Notes: generated by a model not told the origin, from the sequence alone. Shown: positions 23,818 to 39,661, numbered from the stretch's first letter. The stretch is 64,000 bases of DNA from Aselliscus stoliczkanus (GCA_033961575.1 CM066738.1:91585478-91649477); one strand, 5' to 3'. Numbers and translations: made by a program.

Positions 23818-23870
23818 CACACACACCCCTTAGCCCAGTTAAGTTGCCACATAAAATTAACCATCACATT
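23380..23870 (+). repeat. Old dispersed repeat ending in (CT)n(CA)n
   Basis: The order 'tgatggttcattttgtgtcagtttggctag', 'cattattctagatgt', 'gtgggtgggccccatccaatca' and a closing (CT)n(AC)n tract is a familiar mammalian interspersed repeat. The class (LTR or DNA transposon) cannot be settled by eye. The microsatellite spans 23768-23826. Confidence 0.6.
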
Positions 23871-23879
23871 TACATCCAG

Positions 23880-25370
23880 TAAGATTTACCCTTTTAGTTG
23901 TACAGTTCTATGAGATTTAACAGAAGCAGAGTTGTGTAATCACCATGAAAATTAAAATAAAGAACAGTTCTCCAAATTCCAAATGACCCTCTGTAGTCAA
24001 TCCTTCCTGCCACACCCAACCCCTGGCAACTACTGATCTGCCTTCTATCCCTACAGTTTTACCCTTTGCAGAATGCCACACAAATGGCATTATATATTAT
24101 GTAAGCTTTTGAGTCTAGCTTCTTTTATTTAACAATGCATTTGAGATTCATCCATATTATTGTGTGTAGCAGCAGTATTTCCTTTTTATTGCACAAATGT
24201 ATCACAGTGTATACCTAGGAGTGGGATTGTTGGATCATGCTGTATGTTTAACGTTATAATAAACTCCCAAAGTGGCTGTACCATTTTGCATTCCCCCAAC
24301 AACATATGAGAGTTGAACTTTCCAGAACTGATATTGTCATTTTTTTTTTCTTTTCTGGCTGTTCTGACAGGCATATAATGATGTCTCACTGAAGCTTTAA
24401 CTTGCATTTGCCTAATGACTACTGATGTTGAGCATCTTTTCATGTGATCATTTACCACTCATATCTATTTTTTTTTTAAAGATTTTATTGGGGAATTGGG
24501 GGAGGGGAACAGCGTTGGGGAATTGGGGAAGGGGAACAGACAAGTTGCTGCCTTTTTTGTTCTTCAGTCTAGTTGCAGAGGATGTTGCTTCACTGGCCCA
24601 TGTTGGTATCATCATTGCTCTCTTCTCAGGTGAGGCAGATCGGTCGCTGGCCTCTGGATGTCGCTCACCACGGCTATTGGCAGCTCACGCTGGCTACCGG
24701 CCACTCACTGTAGCCTATGGCAGCCCACTGCAGCAGGGGCTACAGCCTACACCATCGCTGGGGCTCACACAGCCCAGCTCCAGGTGGAGCTGTTGTTAGC
24801 TGTGGAGGGCAGTGTCACTGGCCCTCATATGTGGGATCCGAACAGGGGCCGCTGGCATCCCAAACCAGCTCTTAACCACTGCACCACTCGGCCGGCCCTC
24901 ATATCTATTCTTTAGTGAAGTTTCTATTCAAATACTTTGCCCATTTAACAACTAAGTAGTTTGTTTTGTTATTCTTGGTTATACATACACATACATTGAA
25001 TTTTTTCTTCTGGATATGGATATGTCTTTTGCAAACATTTTCTTCCAGTCTGTAACTCATCTTTTCATTTTTTCAACAATGTGATTTTTAAAATGCATTG
25101 AGCTTTGATGAAGCTCAATGTATTTTTTTTTTTTTAGTAAATGTTTATGGTGTTGAGCCAAGAAATCTTTGCCTAACACAAGATCAAAAAGATGTTTTCC
25201 CTGTCTTCTTCTGTAAGTTTCACAGTCTTAGATATTACATTTAGGTGTATGATTCATTTTTTTCTTAACCAATAATTCCTTTACTAAGAGGCAACTATTG
25301 ATATTTGACATATTTCTATGCATTTTTAAGCTGATGAAATTTAAACTCTTTGCTTGTGCACATTGCCTTA
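23880..25370 (-). mobile_element. L1M-type 3' region, antisense, split by a long SINE
   Basis: The plus strand reads the reverse complement of an old L1: 'gttgtacagttctatg', 'cacacaaatggcattat', 'gagtgggattgttggatcat', 'acttgcatttgcctaatgact', 'tgatgttgagcatcttttcatgtg'. A SINE interrupts at 24470-24897, after which it continues. No intact frame remains. Confidence 0.8.
24470..24897 (-). mobile_element. Young tRNA-derived SINE, long form, copy 4
   Basis: The element is a full-length composite of about 428 bp. On the minus strand it starts GGCCGGCCGAGTGG and has the B-box region GGTTCGGATCCC-like. It then continues past CACTGCCCTC into a body of about 320 bp ending 'caataaaatcttt' plus poly-A. 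A perfect 12-bp target-site duplication CTCATATCTATT lies at 24458-24469 and 24898-24909. Its 3' part shares short blocks with the bat SINE at 9797 ('gggaacag', 'tctagttg'). Confidence 0.92.
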
Positions 25371-25371
25371 A

Positions 25372-26639
25372 AAAAAAAGACTTTCTTTTTCAGAGAAGCT
25401 TTAGGATCACAGCAAAATTGAACAGAAAGTACAAAAAGTTCCCATATACCCCTAGACTACCCCCCCAAATGCACAACCTCCCCCAATATTAATACCCCCG
25501 TAAGAGTTATACATGTGTTACGATCAAAGAACTTCACTGACACATCATTGTCACCCAAAATCCATAGTTCATATTAGGGATCACTCTTGGTATTGTACAC
25601 TCTATAAGTTTTAACAAATGTATAAGGACATGTACTCCCCATTACAGTATCCTACACAATAGTTCACTGCCCTAAAAATCCTCTGTGCTGTGCCTATTCA
25701 TCCCTCCCATCCCCTGACCCTTGGCGATCACTGACCTTTTTATTGTCTTCATAGTTTTACCTTTTCCAGGATATCACATAGTTGGAATAATATGTAGCCT
25801 GTTGAGATTGGTGTATTTCACCTAGTAATATGCATCTGTTTCCTCGATGTCTTTTCATAGCTCATTTCAGCACTGATCAATATCCTGTTGTGTAGTGGAC
25901 CACAGTTTGTTTATCCTATTCACCTACTGAAGAGCATCCAATTTTCATCAATTATGAATAAAGCTTCTCTTAACATCTTGAGCAGGTTTTTGTGGGGACA
26001 TACATACTCCTTTGGGCAAATATCAAGGAGTACAATTGCTGGATCACATGCTAAGAGTATGTTTAATTTGGTAAGAAACCAAATGTGTCTTCTCAAGTGG
26101 CTACACCAGCAATGAGTGAGAGTTCCCATGGCTCCACATCCCCGCCAGCATTTGGTGATGTCAGTGCTCTGGATTTGGGCCATTCTGATATGTTACTTTA
26201 ACTTGCGATTCCATAATGATATATTATGTTGAGAATCTTTTCATAGGCTTATTTGCCATCTGTATATCTTCTTTGGTGAGGTGTCTGTTCTGGCCCTTTG
26301 TCCATTTTTTTAATTGAATAGTTTGTTTTCTTACTATTGAGTTTTAAGGGTTCTTTGTATATTTAGAATAATAATCCTTTATCAGATATGACTTTTGCAA
26401 GTATTTTTTTCCAGTCTGTGTCTTGTCTTCTCATTTTCCTGACAGTGCCTTTTGCAAAGCAGAAGTTCTTAATTTTAATGAAATCTAGTTTATCAGTTAT
26501 TTCTTTCATGGATTATGCCTTTAGTGTTGTATGTAAAAAGCCATCATGATGCCCAAGGTTAGATGTTTACCTGTTAGCTTTTAATGAATTTATCATTCAC
26601 TTCTATCTTTGTGAGGTTGTTGCCTATTTCTCTAAGAAA

Positions 26640-26640
<1 letters not shown>
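25372..26640 (-). mobile_element. Second L1M-type 3' region, antisense
   Basis: This copy starts anew with 'aggatcacagcaaaattgaacag' and 'ttcccatataccccta' and repeats the same landmarks as the preceding copy ('caattgctggatcacatg', 'catctgtatatcttctttggtgag', 'tccattttttt aattg'). It is a separate insertion in the same orientation. All frames are broken. Confidence 0.8.
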
Positions 26641-29420
<2,780 letters not shown>

Positions 29421-29427
29421 CTTCCTG

Positions 29428-29645
29428 CTTTGAGCTGAATGTTTGTATCCCCCCTGTCCCCCCTCCCCCCCAAAAAATAGGTATGTTGAAACCTAATCTC
29501 CAAAGTGATGGTATTGGGAGGTGGGGCCTTTGGGAAGTGATTAGATCTTGAGGGTGGAGTTCTCATGAGTGGGATCAGAGCTCCTATGAGAAGTGAAAAG
29601 ACCAGAGCTGCTCTCTCTTCTCACTACATGAGGATACTTGACCAT
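29428..29645 (+). mobile_element. MaLR-type LTR relic (MLT1/MST-like)
   Basis: The text 'gctgaatgtttgtatcccccc', 'atgttgaaacctaatctcc', 'gtgatggtattgggaggtggggcctttgggaagtgattag' and 'atgaggatac' is the ERVL-MaLR LTR layout. It is 3' truncated, with no viral coding sequence. Confidence 0.85.
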
Positions 29646-32600
29646 GAAGTTCAAGAAACTTAAGCACCACGGTCCTTTTAAAGGCTGCCGGAGGGCACTA
29701 GTAAACGGTCCACCTGGTTATATGCACACGTATTTGCAAAATTTGCAGATAACACAATATGTGCAATTAATTATAAATGCACCATGTGATTTTTTTAAAA
29801 TGGGGATCACGAAAAATAGAATGTTTCAGACTTCCTGTGTTTTACAAGCACAGACCTGTAGTGGTACTACAAACAGTGGGTGTATCTGTTGGTGAAGTTG
29901 CATGCTTTATGCATCCCAAGTATCAGCAGTAAATAAATTCTGGTCAACTTTCCTAGAAAACTGAATTAATGTTTTGTTCTCTCTATAGAAAATATTACAA
30001 AATAGGGAAGAACATGTGATGAATATATAAAATGGAAGGAATAGGTCATTTTATCATTTGTAGAATGGTGCTGCATTTTGATTTTCTGGCATACAAAGGT
30101 CAATTTTCCTAATGGGAGGGCTATGGCTGTATCATTTGAATTTCATATTAACATAGTTTGCAGTTAGTTAAGCTAAATGCACAGAAATATAATCCACTGT
30201 TGGTAAATATGTCAATACTCTGACAGTTTCAATATGATGAGTTTGCTTTTCAGAAAGAATATTATAAAAGGTAGCATTTTTTCAAAGTAAAACACAATAC
30301 TTAAAAAAGTTATCACTCTATTATATTTCCTAACATTGTTAGGAATGTGAATGTTTTTACAACAATAATCTGAATGCAATAAAGTTAGAGACAGTGTTAT
30401 ATCTCATTTCTCTGTCAAGCTTTGAACCATTACATTCCAGGAGAAAAATTTGAAACATAAAAAAAAAAAAAAAAAGTTTAGTGACTTCCCTTCCACCCAA
30501 GGAATTGGATTTAGTCATCTGCCTGCAACAATCAAAATACCCAAAAATATATACAATAATTGCTTCTAAGATACTGACCACCAGGCAACAAAGGAAGGTG
30601 ATCCCTGAGAGAGGGGCAACAAAAAAGCCGCGCCCTGCAATTGCCCCAGCTTACTGCCTTGAGAGTTTCCAAGCTACAGCAAAAAGGAGAACCCAGGCAC
30701 AGCCCAGCAGATCCCTCGGACTGAGACGATGGAGCTTAGAGTCCAGAGACCAAGGTGGTAAGAATTTCCAGGACAGAGTACCAGGGACTAAGAACTAAAT
30801 AGAAAAGAAACCCCAGAAACCTAGAGAGGGACGCCCTCAGGAATCCATCACAGTAGTTGTCAACAAATGCATATGAGGAAATTATCTGAGGTTGGAGAAA
30901 GAACCATCCAAAAGAACTAGAGGGAACAATGTCTAGCCCTCACACAGAGCCAGGAACAGTGCCTATCCCCAAGAGCCAGAAAGTAAAACCTCATAATTCA
31001 GGGCCTTGGGTACAATAATCAGAAAAGTTCTGCCTCAGCAGGGGGGAACAGTTAGCCCTAGAGAGAGAGCCATTCTGGAGGTTTCTAACACATCATAAGC
31101 GAGACCTGAAAGGATCAAATGTGTCCAAGTACCTGCATCCTAGAACAATGCTCAATTATATTCATAGGAATACAAATGTATCCCACACTTGGTAAGGTGA
31201 AATTCACAGTATCTCGCATCTAAACAAAGATTGCCAGGCATATGGAGAAGCAGGGAAATGCTACCCATACTGAGGAGAAAAATCAGTCAATCAAAACCAA
31301 ACCAGAACTGACACAGATGTTAAAATTCGTGGATAAGGATGGTAAAACAGTTTTTTTTATAACTTTATTCTATTCAAAAAATCAAATAGCAACTTGGAAG
31401 ATACTAAAAAGAGATCCCAGACGAACTTCTAGAGATGAAAAATGTACTGAATGAAATTACATGATTAGTCATGCTGTATTTAAATGTTAATGAAATCCTA
31501 TATGCTTAGATACATAAGGAAAAAGTGTTTCTTGACACTGTTTTAAAAAATAATACAGTATGTACATTGAGACATAATGTAATACATATTCCTTACTATA
31601 GTCACAATAGAAAGTTTTAGAATCACTAATATAGAGCCTCAGAGGTCATGATAAAAACATTGGACTTTACCCTGAGTGAGCCAGGAAAACACTGAAGGGT
31701 TTTGAATAGAGCAGTTACATGATCTGATTTGTGTTTTAAGAGAAACTTGTTGCTGTGAGAAATAGCTACAGGAAGGCAGGGACGGAGGCAACAATGCATG
31801 TTTCCCACAGCTACAATAGTCCAACTAAGAGAGGACACAGACTTTTATGCAGGCTGACTTCCCATGCAGCCAAACCGTGTAATAACCTGCTGAGATGGAA
31901 TGAGCTTTTCTTCAAGAATGAAAAGTCTGGGCTTCTGTATCCCCAACATATGAACGACAGAGACAGCGACTCCACTCTGAAAATATGTACTTTCTCTAAA
32001 TAATTATATAAATCATCAAGAAACCGACATTAGTTCATATTCTACACCTTTTGAAAAATCAAAGTTCACTTTGAACTTCACCTTTTAAAAATAAGTAATA
32101 AACTCACACAGTTCTAAATACAAAGATACAAAAAGGTGTACATTAACAAAACAGCTTCCTCACTTCTCCCAGCCATTCAGCATTATCTTTACATGTCTAC
32201 CATGTAGAGAGAATGCTTCACCCCTCATTAGTCATCTCTGCTTTTTGCTAAAGGTGAGTTGAACTTTGAAATGGACTTGAAGGACATCACAGACCATTCC
32301 ACAATGTCTGTGATGATGAGAGCACTAATGAAGGGGTATTCCTTTTAGCCTTGGTGGCAGGATGAGGATAATGGTAAAGCAACTTGAAAGGCACTATACC
32401 TGAGTCTGTCTTAAAGGATAAACAGGCATTGCAGGGAAGGAAATGCAGAATGTACAGGCTAACTGGAGGAACAAAAGGGGAGCTGAGCTAACCAAAGATA
32501 AATGTTGCCAAATTTGGCCCAGACATGGCTCCACTGGGGAGGGAGAGTGGTGCTTTCTTTACTTCTCATCTTATTCACTTAAAGTATTAGATATGTCCAA

Positions 32601-34449
32601 GAAATAAAGCCATAGTGATGGGGGGGGGGAATTGGCATTAAATATTATTATTGAAAATAAAATCTGCTACTTTTGCCTCAGGCCAAGGTAAAATAACACA
32701 AATCAGGTTTACTCCTCTACCTGAAACAATGAACCAAAACATATGACATAATAGTTCTCAAGACACTGGATATTTGGCAATTAAGGAAAATGATCTTAGA
32801 GAAATGGAAAAGGTGTGATTGACCCACCTTTCCTCCTCAAGACATTTTTAGGCCATAGGGCAAGGAGTGGGAATGCAGGAAAGGGCCAACAGTGTCATGC
32901 AAAAGTTGGAGAGAGTCCAGTCCAGCATGAAAGGGGCATGGAAGCTCCTTTCACTCCCACCTTAACAATAAGAAAACCTAAACAGACTGAAAATCAAAAA
33001 CTGTTCATAGATCCAACAGAGGACTATATCACAGTGCATACCGCTGCCCCCAATATTGGAGAGATGGGCAGGGAGACACAGAGAATCACAAACTAACCAG
33101 AAACCTTCAAAGGAACCAGTTCTGGGTTCCTTTTACCCAGTGTAACCATGTCTGGCTTTCAACAAAAACTGACAAGGCATACTAAAAAACAAAAAACACA
33201 GTTTAAAGGGATAGGGTAAACATCAGAACCAGACTCACATACAACAGAGATGTCATAATTATCAGACCAGGACTTAAAACAACTGTGTAAGGACTCTACT
33301 GAATATAGTGGACAACATGTAAGAACAGACAGGTAATGTAAACAGAAAGATAAAAACCCTACGAAGGAATCAGAAAGAAATGCTAGAAATAAAATAAAAA
33401 AGTGTCAAAAAATGAACAATGCCTTTCATGGGCTCATCAATAGTTTAGATATGGTTGAAGAAAAAAATTGGTGAACTTGAAGAAATTTCAATGAAAACTT
33501 TCCAAACTGAAATGCAACGATAAAAAAGAATGGGGAAAAAAACCCCAATACCCTAGAATATCCAAGAACTAAGGGATAGTTACAAAAGGTATAACATATA
33601 CATAATAGGAATACCAGAAGATGAAAAAAAGAGAAGAACAAAAGAAATATTTGAAACAATAATCACACAGAATCTCCCAAAATTAATGACAGACATCAAA
33701 CCACAGATTCAAGAAGCTCTGAGAACCCCAAGCAGGATAAATACTAAAAATATCCACACCTAGGCACATCATATTCAAATTTAGAAAATCAAAGACAAAG
33801 AGAAAATCTTGAAAGAAGCCAAAGGAAAAAAAAAATCTTACCCATAGAGAAGCCAGGATAAGAATTACACTGGACTTCTCTTCAGAAATTATGTAAGTAA
33901 TGAAAGAGTGGACTGAAATATTTAAAGTGTTATTAAAAACAAACAAACACCAACCTAGAATTCTGTATCTAGCAAAATTATCCTTCAAATGTGAAGAAAG
34001 GATAAATACTTTCTCAGACATACAAAATAAAGGTAATTAGTTGAAAACAGACCTGCCTAGCAAGAAATGTTAAAAGAAATTCTTTGGAGAAAAAGGAAAA
34101 TGATATAGGTCAGGAATTCAGACATGCATAAAGAAAGGAAGATTATTAGAGAAGAAATATTTTATTTTTCCTATTCTTATTTGAACAGTTCAAAATAATA
34201 ACAAAATATTCAGTGATTATAGTTATGGATACATTAAATAACAGCAAATCATAAGAAGTGGAGGGAGGAGTTGGGAATATTATAAGATGCAGTGGTATAG
34301 TGCTAATAGAAAGAGGACAATGGATTAGTTGTAAATGTATATTGCAAACTCAAGGGAAACCACTGAAAAAAGTAAAAACAAAAATATAATCGATATGCAA
34401 AGAAGAAAAGATGGAATAATATAAAATGCTCCATTAAAACTAGAAAAGG

Positions 34450-34551
34450 AGGGCTGGCCGAGTGGCGCAGTGGTTAAGTGCTGGCTTGGGAAACCAGCGG
34501 CCCCAGTTCGGGTCCCACATGTGAGGGCCAGTGACACTGCCCTCAAAAAAA
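34450..34551 (+). mobile_element. Young tRNA-derived SINE, short form, copy 5
   Basis: The GGCTGGCCGAGTGG head and CTGCCCTC end plus A tail are present. The 14-bp target-site duplication AAAACTAGAAAAGG lies at 34436-34449 and 34552-34565. Confidence 0.93.
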
Positions 34552-35439
34552 AAAACTAGAAAAGGGACCACTTCATGAACAGTGTAGATGCCTGACCACT
34601 CTGCTGTGGTTTTCACTTTGTGAGGGGTGAAATGTCTATTCCATTGTTTGCACATCTGAAACTATTAAAAAAAAAACCTAGAGAAGGCAGAAAAAGAGTA
34701 AAGAAAAACAAAGACTATGGGCAACAAACAAACAAAATATGGTATATATTAACCCACCTACATCAATAATCACTTTAAATGTCAGTGGTATAAAGGCACC
34801 TACTAAAAGGCAGCAACCTGTCAGAGTGGATTAAATAATACAGGACAAAACTATATCTTATCTATAAGAAACTCACTTTAATTACAAAGACAGGTAATGA
34901 AGAGGAATGGGAAAAGATGCACCATGCTAATACAATCAAAGAAAGCCGGAATCCCCATATTAATTTCAGACAAAGCTGGCTTCCGAGCAAGGGAAATTAG
35001 CAGGGATAAAGAGGGGTATTACATGATAAAGGGCTCAATTCTTCAAGAAGACGTACAATCCTTAATGTGCAGCACCTAACAACAGTAAGTCAAAATATTT
35101 GAGGCAAAACCTAATAGAATTTCAAGGAGAACTAGATACATCTACTATACTGTTCAAGATTTTAACACCTTTCTGTCAGTCATGGACAGACCAGCAGGTA
35201 CAAAATCATAGGACATAATGGAACTGTACAGCATCATCAACCAGGTCTAATTGACAGCTATAGAATACTCTAACAACAGAACACGGATTCTTCTCAAACT
35301 TACACAGAATATGAATCAAGATAGACCACATTCTGGGCCATTAAACATAGCTTAACAAGTTTAAAAGAACAGAAAACATACAAAGTATGCTCTCAGACGA
35401 CAATAGAATTAAATTGGAAATCAATAACAGGAAGATAGC

Positions 35440-35480
35440 AAAAAAAAAAAAAAGGAAGGAAGGAAGGGAGGGAGGGAGAA
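35440..35480. repeat. A-rich/GGAA simple repeat
   Basis: A poly-A run is followed by (GGAA)n and (GGGA)n units inside L1-derived sequence. Confidence 0.85.
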
Positions 35481-35566
35481 GGAAGACCAAATACTTGGAA
35501 ATTAAACAACACACTTCTAAACAATATGTGTCAAGTAAGTTTCAAGAGAAATTTTTAAATATTTTT

Positions 35567-35992
35567 TTTTAAAAGATTTTATTGGGGAATTGGCGGAGGG
35601 GAACAGCGTTGGGGAATCGGGGAAGGGGAATAGACAAGTTGCTGTCTTTTTGTTCTTCAGTTTAGTTGCTTCACTGTTGGTATCGTCATTGCGCTCTTCC
35701 CGGATGAGGCAGATCGGTCGCTGGCCTCTGGATGTCGCTCACCGTGGCTATTGGCAGCTCATGCTTGGCTGCCAGCCGCTCACGCTGGCTGCGGGCCACT
35801 CACTGTAGCCTATGGCAGCCCACTGCAGCAGGGGCTGCAGCCCACACCATCACCGGGGCTCGCACAGCCCAGCTCCATGTGGAGGTGTTGTTAGCTGTAG
35901 AGGGCAGTGTCACTGGCCCTCATGTGGGATCTGAACCGGGGCCGCTGGCATCCCAAAACCAGCGCTTAACCAATGCGCCACTCGGCCGGCCC
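35567..35992 (-). mobile_element. Young tRNA-derived SINE, long form, copy 6
   Basis: This second long copy (about 426 bp) has the same structure as 24470-24897. It differs by a deletion after 'agtttagttgc' and a duplicated 'gctcacgctggctgcgggcc'-type segment in the body. Flanking TTTAAATATTTTT repeats lie at 35554-35566 and 35993-36005. Confidence 0.92.
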
Positions 35993-36004
35993 TTTAAATA
36001 TTTT

Positions 36005-36715
36005 TAATGAAATGAAAATGAAAAGACAACTTGGTGAAGTTTGTGGGATGTGCCAAAAAAGCAACACTTACAGGAAAATTTTCCATTGAGTGCACATATC
36101 AGATAAGGAGAATATCTAAAATCAATAATCTAAGCTTTCACTTTAGGAAACTAGAAAAAGAGAAATTAAATCCAAAGTACATAGAAGAAATAAAAAAAAT
36201 AAACTTTATACTTGTACACGCATGCCCATAGTAGCCTCATTCATAATAGCCTCATTCATAAAAGATGGAAACAGTCCAGATGTACAGTAAGTGATGAATG
36301 GATAAACAAAGTGTGGTATATGCATGCAATGGAATATCATTTGGTCACAAAAAGGAATGAAATACTGATATATGTTACAACATCAATGGGCCTTAAAAAC
36401 ATTAGGCTAACTGAAAGAAGCCAGTCATAAAAGGCAACAATATCCTACGTCCAGAATAGGCAAATACACAGACAGAAAGTAGATTTGTGGCTGCCTAGTG
36501 CTGGGGGTGTGATGTATGGGGGAAGTGAAGGTTGGTGATTCCTAATAGGGATGGAGTTTCCTTTGGGGGTGAGGGTAATGTTCTAAAATTGATTGTGGTG
36601 ATGGTTACACAACACTGTGAATATGCTAGAAACCAATGAATTGTACACATTAAACAAGTTTACTATATGGTATGTGAATTATGTCTCAATAAAGCTGCTA
36701 CAGAAAGAAAAAAAA
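36005..36715 (+). mobile_element. L1M/HAL1-type 3' end
   Basis: Sense 3'-end landmarks are 'catagtagcctcattcataa', 'aaacagtccagatgtac', 'gatgaatggataaacaaagtgtggtat', 'atggaatatcatttgg', 'ctaactgaaagaag', 'gatggttacacaac' and 'atgtctcaataaagctg', then an A tail. It continues the LINE interrupted by SINE copy 6. Confidence 0.85.
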
Positions 36716-36719
36716 AAGA

Positions 36720-38095
36720 ACTAGCAGGAAGAATGGCCTCATGCCCTCGTCCTTATTAATATGTCATTATAAGAAGCCAGTGAACTCCACACCCGCCTAG
36801 ACTCTCGTCCCATTCGGCTCTGAGCATTCCCCAACCTAACATGTTCCATCATTTTTCAACCTTCTAAACCCTTCCATGGTGCCCTCTACAACTCAGCATC
36901 CATCCATCACCAGAAAGATCCCTATGTTATCATCCAGTTCTCTGAAATTTCTCTTCCATGTCTTGATCTAGCAGAAGCCTCGCTTCTCCCTTGAGGACCC
37001 CTGCAACCGTCTCAAGTGGATTTTTTCTCTCTGCCACTCCTCCCACCCCTGGACCAATGACTGCATCCAGGTGATTCTCAGTTTCACCTCCCTGAAAATC
37101 CCCAGCTCTTGGTGTCAGATGATACCACCTCTCCTTACTTGCAGTCATCTGTGGACCAGCAAGTCACCACCTTTCCCTGAAGCCTGCCCCTGTGTCACCA
37201 TCTCTCCACAACGCCACTCCGATGATAATTCGTAGGGACCTGAATACGTACATAGGTGGCCCTTCCAACCCTGGCCTCTCAGTTCCTGGACTCTTGCCTT
37301 TCCTCCCTCACTCAACACCCACTCCATGAACGTACCTTATGCTTTAGCATTAAAAGTCACCGCGTCTTCCCAGAGCTGTCAGTAAGCCCTGTCTTCACTT
37401 TCTCTCCTCCACTGTCGCATGAATCCCTCCAGCCATGCCTCTGGCCTCACCACTCTCCTGAAACTGCCTTTGCCGGAGTCCCCAGTGGCTTTCACATTGC
37501 CAAGTCCAGTGGCCAGAACTTTTACGAGCCTTTGTCCTTTTCCCCCTGAGAGGTACAGGACTATGATTTAAGAAACAATCAAAGCTCAAACAATTATAAT
37601 CTCATGAGGCTGCTCAACTATTAATGAAACTTTGATATTAATGAATTGGCAGTGAATTGGGGGGAAAATGGAAAGCTAAAAATATATACTTCTCTCTGGG
37701 TGAAATATAGGCCATCTATCTCTTTAATCATAATTTTGGATTTCTCTCTTTTTTTTAAGTAAGTGATATTAATTTTGTATTCAGAAAAAAAAACATATAA
37801 ATGCTGTTATCCCCTCCCACCCCCATTATCAACATAGGGTCTACTGAAACTTAAAGAAATTTGCAAAAAAAAAAACCCCAATGAAATGCCATGTAAACAC
37901 AGACTAACACAATCATCTCACAATCTGAGACTGACCACTCTTTAACTGATGGGCTTCTTAAAACCAGGTCTAGCAATTTGCAGAGGCTCATTCCTTAGAT
38001 AGTTCTAGTAGCCAGCTCTTGCAACATGGCCTTTTAATTGAGAAAACATACCATCCCGATACCTTAGTTTTCTTAAAAAAAAAAAAAAAATTTTA
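36720..38095. other. Intergenic DNA, no gene seen
   Basis: Bases 36740-37560 are C/T-rich text resembling very old LINE or LTR debris ('ccctctacaactcagcatc', 'gcatccaggtgattctcag'). The class is not determined. Bases 37560-38095 are AT-rich with several A runs. Confidence 0.4.
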
Positions 38096-39452
38096 GACAA
38101 ACATCCCTCTAGTGAACACCACAGAAAAAATTTGGGTTCCATCCCTACCCATCAGCAAAGGACAAGCGGAAAGCCAAGACTTCTTCCCTCACCCACTAGT
38201 GAAAAGGTGCCTCTCCCCACGGTGGAGTCACAGACAGCTGAGTGAGGAGCCGGGATTGTCGCACCTGTCAGTCCATAATGAGCCCATCCACACTGTCAGT
38301 GGAGACCACACATCGGAGCTGGGCTTCCACGCCCACCTGGTAGTAAGGGGCCAGCCCAACCCCCTCCCTGCCGGGTTAGTATCACAGGGGGCCTAGTGGA
38401 GAATCAGGACTCTGACCACCACCCTGCTCCACGTGGCGTCCGTGGATGCCACGTGGGGAGCAATAACGAGGCACCCCGACCCCTCACAGCCAGGATGATC
38501 TCAGCCTAGCAGACGGCCAGTACCCCCATGCCTGCCCAGCAATAAGGAGGTGCTCCTACTCCTTGGGGTGTCGATGGAGGCCAAGTGGGGAACCTGGACG
38601 TCTACCCACATCTGGCAGTAGTGAGGTACACCCCTTCCCCGACCAGGGCAAAGCCGGAGGAAGCCTGATAAAACAAATGATTTAAATAAATTCCAGTCTC
38701 ATAATACCCCCAATGTCCAAGATTTGATACAAAAAATTCAACGGATTCCAATGAGATGACACAGATGTTAGAATCAGATCTAAAGGAATCATCATAGAAC
38801 TGCTTCCAAATAAGCCATTACAAACATGCTGAACCTACTGAAAAAATAGTCTCAGCAAAGAAAAAGATAAGAAGAACCAGCTGGGAATTTTAGGACTGAA
38901 AAATGCAACAGAAAATCCCGCCAAGTGAAAGCGAGTGTCCATACAAATACACACATATGTTCATAGCAGCATTATTCCTAATAGTCAAAAGGTGGAAACC
39001 GCCCAGACGGCTCCCCACTGGCGGATGGATAAGCAAAGTGTTGTCTACCCACACCATGGAATATGAATTGGCCATAACAAGGAACAAAGCACTGACATAT
39101 GGCGGGCAGTCGCTGCTTATCCGCAGTTTTCGCTTTCCACCATTTCAGTTACCTGCAGTTAAATGGAAAATTCCTGCCCTGGATGCGCACCGCCCCTTTG
39201 TCCCGTGTGTCTACACTCTATAGGCTCCCCGCCTGTCAGTCACTTAGTAGCCGAGACGGGGATCAGATGGACTATCTTGGAATCGCAGTGCTTGTGCTCA
39301 AGTCACCCTTATTGGACTTAATAATGGCCCCAAAGCCATTCACATAGTATATTGTTACAGTATATTGTTATAATGGCTCTATTTTATTATTATTGTTAAT
39401 CTCTTACTGATAAACTTTATCATAGGTATGTATGTATAGGAAAAAACATATA

Positions 39453-39661
39453 CAGTAATACCTCCGTTTGTGAGCATAATTCGCTCCGGAAACAAACTAC
39501 TCATATTGCAAGACATCGCTCGTTTATCAAGTTAAAATGTATTAGTTTGGTGCAAAAGTAATAGCGGGTTTTGCCATTACTTTGCACCAACCTAATAGAA
39601 ATGTTTGCTCGCCTTGCGGAACACTTGCAGACGAAGTTATTCACAATCCAAGGTTTTACGG
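39453..39661. mobile_element. Tc1/mariner-type inverted-repeat element inside the Tigger
   Basis: The ends CAGTAATACCTCCGTTTGTG and the reverse complement of the right end (CCGTAAAACCTTGGATTGTG) align with about 70% identity, forming terminal inverted repeats. TA lies on each side (39451-39452 and 39662-39663). No coding capacity is seen. It contains the mini-mariner at 39542-39595. Confidence 0.7.
39542..39595. mobile_element. MADE1-like mini-mariner (54 bp)
   Basis: The element starts TTAGTTTGGTGCAAAAGTAA and ends TTTGCACCAACCTAA. It is flanked by TA on both sides (39540-39541, 39596-39597). Its termini match the Hsmar1/MADE1-type mariner inverted repeat, but it is shorter than the 80-bp MADE1 because one arm is internally deleted. 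The inverted repeats could form a hairpin. Confidence 0.85.

Larger units (their letters stand above)
30450..35553 (+). mobile_element. L1/HAL1-like LINE material with ORF1-like region, decayed
   Basis: The interval contains 5'-UTR-like text twice (30500-31440 and 32690-33420), suggesting two overlapping copies. An A-rich ORF1-like region follows at 33440-34130 ('gaataccagaagatgaaaaaaagagaag', 'aacccccaagcagg' type, 'ccaacctagaattctgtatc'). An ORF2-start-like segment lies at 34720-35400 ('aatcactttaaatgtcagtgg', 'actcactttaattac', 'atattaatttcagac'). All frames are broken. The long ORF1 with little ORF2 suggests a HAL1 (half-L1) member. A short SINE is inserted at 34450. Confidence 0.65.

Noticed and set aside
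24425..24915. Frames of 124 and 85 codons, with a similar pair at 35590-36007
   Set aside because: The same peptides recur because both lie in long-form SINE copies; they are repeat-derived.
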